This document shows positions 1 to 5,715 of a DNA stretch of 5,715 nt, in pieces (positions within the stretch are counted from its first letter, which is position 1; each line of letters starts with the position of its first letter). Where the stretch lies: assembly GCA_946886085.1 (NCBI GenBank), contig CAMPHX010000107.1:1-5715 (forward strand). Reading direction: 5' to 3'. Source of the stretch: an uncultured Flavobacteriales bacterium. Its GTDB lineage: Bacteria; Bacteroidota; Bacteroidia; Flavobacteriales; Vicingaceae. The translations under genes were made by a program, and so were the position numbers. Below the pieces are notes generated by a model that was not told the DNA's origin, ran no database searches, and saw nothing but the letters and a program-made list of their open reading frames with translations.

Positions 1-36
1 CCTGAGTATTAGCATGGTTATTTTATGTGTGTGAAA

Positions 37-2025
37 TTATATTATATAATCTTTAAAAGTAAGTAAGGGCAATTTTTCTAATTCAGAACCGTCCATGGCT
101 ACTTTGTTAGTATCGTGTTCGGTAATAGCTATAATTTCAATTTTCCTTTCTAATGCAGCAGCCGGACTGTACACAGAATTTCTTTTGTCGTCTATATCAT
201 CACTAATTTCATTAGATTGATATTCGCCAAAAGGTACTTTAATAAAGGAGAGTTTAGCCTCATTCTCAGCAGTTCCATTGATATATGGTGCTAAAATACC
301 GTTTTCGTATTCTTTTAAATAATTAATTAAACTGGAAATTCTTCTAAGTGTAAGGTTTACGTTGTAATCTGTTTTAGATAGCGGACTCGCATAACCTTTT
401 ATGGTTAATGTAATGGATTTTCCTGTCTCTAATTCCTTTAACAGTAATGGTGTAAACATTATTAAATCTTTAATTCCTTTATCTATATAGTTGGAAAAAA
501 GTTCATCAATTTCTACTTCTGCATTGCTTTTTTCTTCTTTTTTCAAATCATCACTATATTCTCTGCGGTATTTGTTATACATTAAAGTGTAATCTTTATA
601 GGTTTGAGCATAAGTTTGTTGTGTTACAGTGTCTCTTGTTCTTGGGTCGGGAAAATCATTATGAAAATATAGCTTTACAGGCAAATACCTGTTCAATTCT
701 TCCAGTGTGGTGTAAACTGGTTCAATCGTATCAGGAATTTCATAAAAATAAATATCGTTGCAACAAGTTTCTCCTTTTTTAGCCATTGAGCCCTTTCGGT
801 TAGAGGTTAGTAAAACCGTATTATTATGTTCGTAATAATAAAAATCGTTTACACTTGTATTGACAGGAAATCCTAAATTTTCAGGCGTTTGAAAACTGAT
901 TAAATCGGTTTTACTTTTAAAAATATCAAACCCTCCCAAACCGTAATGCCAATTAGAGCTAAAATACAACGAACTGTCTTTGTTGTTATAAAAAGGCGTT
1001 ATTTCATTTTCAATACTGTTAACATTTATACCGGGATTTACAGGAGAAGAAAACTCGCTTCCATTTTTTTGTGCGTACCAAATGTCCATCATTCCAAAAC
1101 CACCAGGTCGGTTTGATGAGAAAAATAACACTTCTTTATTGTTAACTTTTGTAACAAATGGTTGAGATGAAGTATAACCTTCCATATTTACATTTTTTAC
1201 TTCGTAAACTGGTGGTTTCCATTCGCCATTTTCTACAGCTACTGCATAAATTTTACAGCTTAAATTTCTATCACACTGATTAAAATAAAAGGTTTTTTCG
1301 TCTGGACTTAAACAACCGTTGGCAATATGGTAATTGGGAATGTTAATACTTTCAGGGAGTTTTTCTCCTTGGTTCCAATCGTTGTTATTTTTTGATGAGG
1401 TAAACAAGCGAGTAAGGTAAAGCGAAGTATCGGTAACTTGGTTGTCTTCTTTCATTTTTTCATCTCGCAAAGAAGTATAAATGATTAAACTATCATTCAT
1501 AAAATTGGCTCCCAACTCACTGTTATAGGTATTTATTCCTGTTCCGATATTTTTCACATCTACCAACAGCGTATCTTTCATAATCTCAATGGCTTTTTCA
1601 CAAGATTCAATTTCTTGCATTACTTTCTGATAATAAAAACCTTTTCTATCGTTGGTAAAATGTCTTTTTATTCTTTTAAATGATTTTTTGGCTTCCAGAT
1701 AATTTCCATTGTATTTCAACATCATCGAATACCAAAATGGGGCTAAAGGATAAACTCTCCCTCTATCATCTTTATAAACAGAAAAGTATTGCCATTCGGC
1801 TTTTGCATAATCGTTATACATTCTTAGCGATTCGGCATATTTGAATTTTAATTCCAATAATGTAGAATCAATATCTAAAGCTTGTTTATACCATAAAGAT
1901 GCTGCATAATAATCTTTTTCATTAAAAAGTTGGTCGCCTACTTTTATCAGTTGCGACTGACTTTGGGCGTTTATTTTTATTAAACTGCCGACCAAAAAAA
2001 ATAATATGCAAATTTTTATTTTCAT
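37..2025 (-). CDS. PD40 beta-propeller protein with TPR-like N-terminus and divergent OmpA-like C-terminal domain
   Basis: This is a 662-residue secreted protein, probably periplasmic. The chosen start is the ATG at 2023-2025, which overlaps the TGA of the PorP/SprF gene as ATGA. A TTG at 2038-2040 in the same frame would add only five polar residues before a good signal peptide (MKIKICILFFLVGSLIKINA, cut after about residue 20). Residues about 25-125 look like TPR helices (NEKDYYAASLWYKQALDIDS). About 155-432 is a PD40/WD40-like propeller with LFFSSNRPGGFGMMDIW (300-316), YFSSNWHYGLGGFDIFKS (354-371) and LLTSNRKGS (405-413). About 500-635 is OmpA-like, with ITLTIKGYASP (538-548), YNVNLTLRRISSLINYL (554-570) and ALERKIEI (624-631). 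The order resembles PorE, which links the T9SS to peptidoglycan. Unlike PorE there is no lipobox Cys, and I see no carboxypeptidase-regulatory-like domain. Its likely job is to anchor the PorP/SprF-cargo complex to the cell wall. The domain calls are firm; the partnership is inferred from gene order. Confidence 0.92.
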   Translation of the reverse strand: MKIKICILFFLVGSLIKINAQSQSQLIKVGDQLFNEKDYYAASLWYKQALDIDSTLLELKFKYAESLRMYNDYAKAEWQYFSVYKDDRGRVYPLAPFWYSMMLKYNGNYLEAKKSFKRIKRHFTNDRKGFYYQKVMQEIESCEKAIEIMKDTLLVDVKNIGTGINTYNSELGANFMNDSLIIYTSLRDEKMKEDNQVTDTSLYLTRLFTSSKNNNDWNQGEKLPESINIPNYHIANGCLSPDEKTFYFNQCDRNLSCKIYAVAVENGEWKPPVYEVKNVNMEGYTSSQPFVTKVNNKEVLFFSSNRPGGFGMMDIWYAQKNGSEFSSPVNPGINVNSIENEITPFYNNKDSSLYFSSNWHYGLGGFDIFKSKTDLISFQTPENLGFPVNTSVNDFYYYEHNNTVLLTSNRKGSMAKKGETCCNDIYFYEIPDTIEPVYTTLEELNRYLPVKLYFHNDFPDPRTRDTVTQQTYAQTYKDYTLMYNKYRREYSDDLKKEEKSNAEVEIDELFSNYIDKGIKDLIMFTPLLLKELETGKSITLTIKGYASPLSKTDYNVNLTLRRISSLINYLKEYENGILAPYINGTAENEAKLSFIKVPFGEYQSNEISDDIDDKRNSVYSPAAALERKIEIIAITEHDTNKVAMDGSELEKLPLLTFKDYII
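121..528 (-). other. OmpA-like peptidoglycan-binding domain, divergent
   Basis: Residues about 500-635 of the PD40 protein follow the OmpA C-terminal pattern: a strand (ITLTIKGYAS), the Asn-x-x-Leu-x-x-x-Arg helix (NVNLTLRR) and a late Arg in ALERKIEI. The Gly-His-Thr-Asp motif is replaced by Gly-Tyr-Ala-Ser. The helix Arg at 562, which aligns with the peptidoglycan-contacting Arg, is kept, but the contacting Asp is Ser547. An insert including VPFGEYQSNEISDD precedes the last strand. Confidence 0.75.
2022..2025 (-). promoter_or_regulatory. ATGA stop/start overlap coupling the PorP/SprF gene to the PD40-OmpA gene
   Basis: The TGA of the PorP/SprF gene (2022-2024) and the ATG of the next gene (2023-2025) share bases as ATGA. 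This is the classic arrangement for translational coupling by termination and re-initiation. It decides the start of the downstream gene against the TTG fifteen bases upstream. Confidence 0.8.
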
Positions 2026-3050
2026 ATAAAATTCGGACAAGCTTTATATCGCTTAATAATCGGTCTGTATTTTTCAAAAATATAGATTAAAGCAAATTCA
2101 AATCCGCCTCTGTTGTTACTGGCTACTTCAAGAGATGAAACATTTATATCATAACTGATTTTAAAATGAAAATTATGATAATCTATTCCTGCAGTTAAGT
2201 AAGCAGCATCCGAATTTCTGTAATAAATTCCTCCATATAGATTTCTGTAGTTTCTGTTGTTGATGTGATACCTAAGCGAGCCACCCATTATTATTTCTTT
2301 ATAATTATGCTGATAGCCTAACATCACTCTTGGAAGAACATCAAAATCGTTGTGAATTTTTAAATCTGTACCAGCATGAAAAGTATAGCGATGTTTTAGT
2401 GGAATACTTTCGCCACTAAAAAAACTTTGTTCTGGTTGGGTTAGGTTATGCACAGCAAAACCTGCATTTACTGATTTTCGTTGTGCAAATAAATAGTTCC
2501 AACTGATACCGGTATGCAAGTTAAAATAGTTGCGTCCGTTGGTGCCAAAAGTTTCTCCGTTTCCTAAAGTCGAATTATAAACTGTTCCATCATATTGATT
2601 ATCAAATCTCAGGTCGTCATAATTGATGCTTCTTTGTATAAAAGAGGGCTGCATTCCAAGTTGAACCGTTTGTGAAGAATCATTAACGTATAAGGTATAA
2701 CTTATTGGTATTCCTATTTGTAAGGTTGAAAATTGAGAATCTCCTGCTTTATCATGAAAAATAGAAAGTCCACCGTTTAATGAAGTATTGTAAATATTTC
2801 TGTACTCTCCCGAAAGAGCAAAAGTTACATAAGGAGTAGTTACCGAACTCCATTGTGTTCTTTGGTTGGCTACTAGGCGAATATCTCCAATAAAATTTCC
2901 TGTTAATGCCGGATTGAGGTTTAATGGAGAGTTGAAAAACTGAGAAAAATGGATGTCTTGCCCCACTAATTTACTAGTGAAAACAAGCATGGGTAACAAT
3001 GTTATTACCCAAATTTTAACCCAACCAATATGTGATTTTTTACTTCCCAA
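2022..3050 (-). CDS. PorP/SprF-family type IX secretion system outer-membrane protein
   Basis: This is a complete 342-residue protein, a normal length for the PorP/SprF family (outer-membrane beta-barrels tied to T9SS cargo export and anchoring). Family marks are the mature N-terminus DIHFSQFFNSPLNLNPALTG (32-51), RLVANQRTQW (58-67), GLSIFHDKAGDSQFSTLQ (94-111), QLGMQPSFIQRSINYDDLRF (130-149), HNLTQPEQSF (201-210), the barrel end ISYDINVSSL...GGFEFALIYIF (298-325) and a C-terminal CP (338-339). Residues 1-31 form a signal peptide: a basic start, a hydrophobic IWVITLLPMLVF core, and probable cleavage after LVGQ. The start is TTG at 3048-3050. The only ATG nearby downstream (2988-2990) would destroy the signal peptide, and an in-frame TAA at 3066-3068 blocks extension upstream. 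It begins one base after the cargo gene's stop and overlaps the next gene by four bases. SprF is needed for SprB display in F. johnsoniae; by analogy this protein serves the upstream cargo. The paralogue name is left open because such genomes often carry many copies. Confidence 0.95.
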   Translation of the reverse strand: MGSKKSHIGWVKIWVITLLPMLVFTSKLVGQDIHFSQFFNSPLNLNPALTGNFIGDIRLVANQRTQWSSVTTPYVTFALSGEYRNIYNTSLNGGLSIFHDKAGDSQFSTLQIGIPISYTLYVNDSSQTVQLGMQPSFIQRSINYDDLRFDNQYDGTVYNSTLGNGETFGTNGRNYFNLHTGISWNYLFAQRKSVNAGFAVHNLTQPEQSFFSGESIPLKHRYTFHAGTDLKIHNDFDVLPRVMLGYQHNYKEIIMGGSLRYHINNRNYRNLYGGIYYRNSDAAYLTAGIDYHNFHFKISYDINVSSLEVASNNRGGFEFALIYIFEKYRPIIKRYKACPNFI

Positions 3051-3071
3051 CTTATCTAATAACTGTTACAT
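3048..3071 (-). promoter_or_regulatory. Translation start region of the PorP/SprF gene: ATG-TAA start-stop followed by the TTG start
   Basis: On the minus strand the end of the cargo gene reads ATG TAA at 3066-3071 in the frame of the PorP/SprF gene. Four sense codons ending at 3054 and AAG at 3051-3053 follow, then TTG at 3048-3050. The cargo gene stop TAA (3052-3054) lies one base before that TTG. AAAAAAGGAA sits directly upstream of the ATG. The layout suggests start by ribosomes finishing the cargo gene. No separate Shine-Dalgarno sequence is seen close to the TTG, which is common in Bacteroidota. Confidence 0.5.
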
Positions 3072-5715
3072 TTCCTTTTTTGAAAAATTCCTGACCATCA
3101 ATACACCAAACCTGTAGATGATACACAAAAACATTTGGCTGTACTAATTCTTTTTTGTATTTTCCATCCCACCCAACTTGTTGATTATCGGTTTCAAAAA
3201 CCAATTCGCCCCAGCGGTTGTATATTTTGAGGTTCATTTTTTCTATCATTTTACCTCTCACAAACAGCACATCATTTTCTCCATCTCCGTTAGGGGTAAA
3301 TGCGTTGGGTATAAAAATATCTGGTTCATCACAAACAATTTCTTTTACTTCTATGGTTACAGATACTGTTCTTGTACAACTTTCTCCTGTAATGGTTACG
3401 GTATAAGTAGTAGTTTGCGTTGGGGAGGCATTTGGGTGTTGACTATTAGGATTGTCTAATCCTGTAGCAGGAGACCAAGTGTAATTATAACCATTGGGTG
3501 ATGCATGTAATTGGGTGGTTTCTCCGGGATAAATGGTCGGATTGTCAACCGTAGCATTAATATTCAAACTTCCCAACATATCAACATAAACGGTAGCTGA
3601 ATCCCAAATTATACAACCGGCACTATTTTCTGAAACTACATAAAAAGTAGTGGTAGCTGTTGGTGAAACAATAATGGTATTGGTGCTATCTCCCGAAATA
3701 ATTTGAGCATCAGGTTGCCAATCATGGAAAAGTGAATCATTAGGATTAAGGTTGTTAACGGTTAAGGAAGTGGTATCGCCATAGCAAATATAGGCATCGG
3801 CTATGGAGGTTACATTATTGGCTATATAAACAGTAACACTGTCGGTGCGAGAACATCCTCCTGCACTTACCATAACATAATAAGTTGTAGTAGTTGTTGG
3901 ACTAACATTAATACTGTCAGTGCCATTATTTAAGGTATCAGAATACATTGCATTTGATGACCAAAAAATGTTTGCTCCATTTGTTGTAGAACTTGCTAAT
4001 AAAGTAACAGCCGAATCGCCAACGCAAAGTGTAGTGTCATTGCTAACACTCATTTGTACTGTTGTAACTATGACTTGTTGGGTAAGTGTATCTATACAAA
4101 TATCATTAGTAGCAATTACGGTAAAAGTAGTGGTGGTTGTTGGACTAACATCTACATTTGTTGTTCCTTGTCCGTTTAAAATTTGACCTAGAGGCGACCA
4201 AACATAATGTGTGCTATCTCCCGGATTAGTATTGCTGTAAGTTATACTAACGGTATCTCCAATACAGATGGAATCTGCTCCTAAAATAGCACTTTGTCCG
4301 ATGGAATTTACTTCTACACTGTCGGATAATTTGCAACCATTGTTATTAATTTGAACATAATAAGTCCCTGAAGTATTGATAGGTGGCGAGTAAGTATTGT
4401 TGGTAATAGGAGAATTAAGTGTGTCGGTAAAGTTGTTGTTGGAAGACCAGACATAAGTGTTACTTGTGCCAAAAGAATTGGCAGAAAGTGAAATGGTTTC
4501 GTTGTAACAAAGTGTTGTATCATTAGTAACCGAAAGCAAAGGAGTATTCACAACAATAGGGTAAGTAATGGTATCCACACAAACGCTATCGGAAATATAC
4601 AATTCGTAATTGGTTGAACTGGTTGGTGAAGCAAAAGGATTGGAAATAGTAGAATCACTTAATCCAACTGTTGGCGACCAATTATAGCTAATGTTAGGAT
4701 CTGGATTGGGCGTTGTACCTATTTGCACACTTTCTCCCGGACAAATATTAATGGTAGAGTCGGTAGTATTGGTGCTGCCTAATATTAAAATGGTTTTTAC
4801 TGCAGTATCTGCTAAATTACATGTAGTGGTATCATTTAAAATTAAGGTGATGGTGTAGGTTCCTGAACTGTTATAGGTATGAGTTGGCGAAAATTGTGTA
4901 CTTCCGTTACTATCTCCAAAATCCCAAATAAAATTGGTGTTGGATTGTGTTAAACTGGTATTGTTAAAGGTAACTGTAAAAGGTGCACAACCAACAGGCG
5001 GTACTTCAAAGTCGGCAACTACCACGGGCAAATCAAAATCCATTTTAAAAACACCCAAGTTACAACTGTGGTTGTTTTGGTTCATCGGATTGGTAGGCGG
5101 ATAAATGGGTAAGTCGGAGTTCCCACCACAACCGGCACAAATTGCCTGATAAACCTTACCTTTTCTGTCAAATCTACTTGTTCCTCCATCTACGTGTTCG
5201 GAACTTACGGGACCACCGAAAAATGAACCGTAATTAATGTTAGAAGCATCATCTTCCATTACCATCATGTAAAAATCACTTCCATCAGTAGTACTCTGAA
5301 AAGCATTAGGTGTAATGGGCATACCTGTTGTATATCCAGCATTGTTAGTTGCAGATTGATTTACCGAACCGCCCCAACCAGCCAAGTAAATTTTGTTGCA
5401 TAAATCTACCAAAAAAGCAGTGGGTGAAATATTAATTCCGTTTCCAGAACCAAAAACAGTAGAATAAATTAAGGAGTCTAGCGTAGGAGTAAGTTTACTA
5501 ATAAATTGCCCACTTCCAGGGTTCGACCAAAGTACATTATGAATAAAAGTATTATCGGTAATTTCTGTTTGTCCTAATAAATAGACATTATCATTTTTAT
5601 CCAATTCAATAAAATAATTTTGGTCGTAAGTGGTTGAACCAAAAAATGTTGAGTTGAGTATTTGACTGCCATTTTTAGCAACACGAGTAACAAAACCATC
5701 AGACCTTCCTCCAAC
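3052..5715 (-). CDS. T9SS type B cell-surface protein (SBBP propeller, PKD, six Ig-like repeats, CHU_C domain), 5' end cut by window
   Basis: This is a large exported surface protein, 887 residues of which lie in the window (residue 1 = codon 5713-5715). It is 5'-partial. The frame runs without a stop to base 5715, and residues 1-50 read as SBBP blade sequence (DGFVTRV, then DKNDNVYLLGQT). The TTG at 5602-5604 is therefore internal, and the signal peptide lies outside the window. Visible domains are: SBBP-type beta-propeller about 1-228, including a CAGCGG motif at 193-198; PKD domain 231-312 with WDFGD at 264-268; six Ig-like repeats 317-791; and a T9SS type B sorting domain 799-887 (FTPNGDGEND, IYNRWGE, final GNVTVIR). 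Family knowledge says such proteins cross the outer membrane through T9SS and act as adhesins or motility-type surface proteins. The ligand here is unknown. It is the first visible gene of a tight three-gene operon, followed after one base by its likely PorP/SprF partner. The domain calls are firm; the adhesin role is inference. Confidence 0.95.
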   Translation of the reverse strand, partial: VGGRSDGFVTRVAKNGSQILNSTFFGSTTYDQNYFIELDKNDNVYLLGQTEITDNTFIHNVLWSNPGSGQFISKLTPTLDSLIYSTVFGSGNGINISPTAFLVDLCNKIYLAGWGGSVNQSATNNAGYTTGMPITPNAFQSTTDGSDFYMMVMEDDASNINYGSFFGGPVSSEHVDGGTSRFDRKGKVYQAICAGCGGNSDLPIYPPTNPMNQNNHSCNLGVFKMDFDLPVVVADFEVPPVGCAPFTVTFNNTSLTQSNTNFIWDFGDSNGSTQFSPTHTYNSSGTYTITLILNDTTTCNLADTAVKTILILGSTNTTDSTINICPGESVQIGTTPNPDPNISYNWSPTVGLSDSTISNPFASPTSSTNYELYISDSVCVDTITYPIVVNTPLLSVTNDTTLCYNETISLSANSFGTSNTYVWSSNNNFTDTLNSPITNNTYSPPINTSGTYYVQINNNGCKLSDSVEVNSIGQSAILGADSICIGDTVSITYSNTNPGDSTHYVWSPLGQILNGQGTTNVDVSPTTTTTFTVIATNDICIDTLTQQVIVTTVQMSVSNDTTLCVGDSAVTLLASSTTNGANIFWSSNAMYSDTLNNGTDSINVSPTTTTTYYVMVSAGGCSRTDSVTVYIANNVTSIADAYICYGDTTSLTVNNLNPNDSLFHDWQPDAQIISGDSTNTIIVSPTATTTFYVVSENSAGCIIWDSATVYVDMLGSLNINATVDNPTIYPGETTQLHASPNGYNYTWSPATGLDNPNSQHPNASPTQTTTYTVTITGESCTRTVSVTIEVKEIVCDEPDIFIPNAFTPNGDGENDVLFVRGKMIEKMNLKIYNRWGELVFETDNQQVGWDGKYKKELVQPNVFVYHLQVWCIDGQEFFKKGNVTVIR
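3055..3321 (-). other. T9SS type B sorting domain (gliding motility-associated C-terminal, CHU_C)
   Basis: The last 89 residues (799-887) start IFIPNAFTPNGDGENDV and include IYNRWGELVFE, GWDGKY, VFVYHLQVWC and the terminal KKGNVTVIR. These are the conserved elements of the type B C-terminal domain that targets proteins to the type IX secretion system. Cys795, just before the domain, and Cys871 inside it occupy positions often seen in the family and may pair. By family knowledge type B cargo needs a PorP/SprF-like partner, and one is encoded immediately downstream. Confidence 0.95.
3343..4767 (-). repeat. Array of six Ig-like repeats (about 75-80 residues each)
   Basis: Six tandem units can be aligned by eye: 317-389, 392-471, 474-551, 552-631, 633-712 and 716-791 of the partial protein (DNA about 4549-4767, 4303-4542, 4063-4296, 3823-4062, 3580-3819 and 3343-3570). 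Most have an early Cys followed by Gly-Asp/Glu (CIGD, CVGD, CYGD, CPGE), a Trp in the middle (NWSP, VWSS, VWSP, FWSS, DWQP, TWSP), a SPT-T-T-Y/F-YV strand, and a second Cys near the end. Units 2 and 4 resemble each other, as do units 3 and 5. Units 3 and 4 share an identical 16-base DNA stretch (4136-4151 and 3893-3908). The array probably forms a stiff extracellular stalk between the propeller/PKD head and the sorting domain. Confidence 0.88.
4780..5025 (-). other. PKD domain of the surface protein
   Basis: Residues 231-312 of the partial protein match the PKD fold signature. VVADFEVPP and GCAPFTVTFNN lead in, WDFGDSNGS carries the core Trp-Asp-Phe-Gly-Asp, and SPTHTYNSSGTYTITLIL gives the His-Tyr...Gly-Thr-Tyr strand. 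Cys243 and Cys299 are placed as in many Bacteroidota PKD domains and may form a disulfide. The domain separates the propeller from the Ig-like stalk and probably acts as an extracellular spacer or carbohydrate/protein contact module. Confidence 0.92.
5032..5715 (-). other. SBBP-type beta-propeller region of the surface protein
   Basis: Residues about 1-228 of the partial surface protein carry degenerate repeats. Each has a strand such as DGFVTRV, GQFISKL, DFYMMVM or LGVFKMD, then a small-residue turn (FFGS, VFGSG, FFGGP), then a closing strand such as NDNVYLLGQT, CNKIYLAGWGG or KGKVYQAICAGCGG. This is the pattern of SBBP (beta-propeller repeat) proteins of Bacteroidota. At least three blades and the start of a fourth are visible, and more blades and an N-terminal domain probably lie beyond the edge. 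Cysteines 193, 196 and 218 cluster just before the PKD domain. Confidence 0.8.

Noticed and set aside
1..36. Minus-strand ATG at 13-15 as start of another operon gene
   Set aside because: Only five codons are visible before the edge, so nothing supports a gene call. A short gap of 21 bases would fit an operon, but this cannot be judged here.
35..50. AT palindrome attatataat near the end of the PD40-OmpA gene as a terminator
   Set aside because: It lies inside the coding end, has no GC in the stem and no loop, so it is not a credible terminator.
2026..2040. TTG at 2038-2040 as start of the PD40-OmpA gene
   Set aside because: The ATG at 2023-2025 forms an ATGA overlap with the preceding stop and begins a clean signal peptide. 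The extra five residues add nothing.
3178..4186. Plus-strand open frames at 3178-3459, 3218-3406 and 3920-4186
   Set aside because: They lie fully antisense to the surface-protein gene, have no family-like sequence, and are explained by the Thr/Ser/Asn-rich codons on the other strand.
4314..4523. Minus-strand 69-codon open frame inside the Ig-like repeats
   Set aside because: It is in another frame of the same strand within a well-supported domain array, and its Thr/Leu/Pro-rich product reflects shifted repeat codons.
3343..4767. Regularly spaced similar DNA stretches as a CRISPR or satellite array
   Set aside because: The similarity is at protein level with a period of about 240 bases and only short identical DNA runs. 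It is coding domain repetition.

Overview
The window is AT-rich and comes from a member of the Bacteroidota, most likely Flavobacteriales or a relative. The evidence is a PorP/SprF-family outer-membrane protein, a cell-surface protein ending in a type B sorting domain of the type IX secretion system (T9SS), and a PD40/OmpA-like periplasmic protein. These families together are a hallmark of that phylum. The exact genus cannot be read from the sequence.

All coding is on the minus strand, so the operon reads from the right edge to the left edge. First comes a large surface protein (3052-5715). It is cut by the right edge, and its reading frame stays open to base 5715. From N to C in the visible part it has SBBP-type beta-propeller repeats, one PKD domain, six Ig-like repeats and a C-terminal 'gliding motility-associated' (CHU_C, T9SS type B) sorting domain. 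One base after its stop comes a complete PorP/SprF-family gene (2022-3050). Its stop codon overlaps the start of a third gene by four bases (ATGA). That gene (37-2025) encodes a secreted protein with a TPR-like N-terminus, a PD40 beta-propeller and a divergent OmpA-like peptidoglycan-binding domain. The last 36 bases hold no recognisable feature. No promoter is visible, so any promoter for this set must lie beyond the right edge.

The likely logic is a dedicated surface-display module. The large protein is the exported cargo. The PorP/SprF protein is its outer-membrane partner, as SprF is for SprB in Flavobacterium johnsoniae. The PD40/OmpA-like protein could link that partner to peptidoglycan, as proposed for PorE-type proteins. 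The gene families are known. The points worth a second look are the tight coupling of the three genes, a two-unit (A-B)x2 super-repeat in the stalk, the near absence of basic residues there, a missing acidic residue in the OmpA-like site, and an ATG-TAA start-stop just before the porP-like gene.
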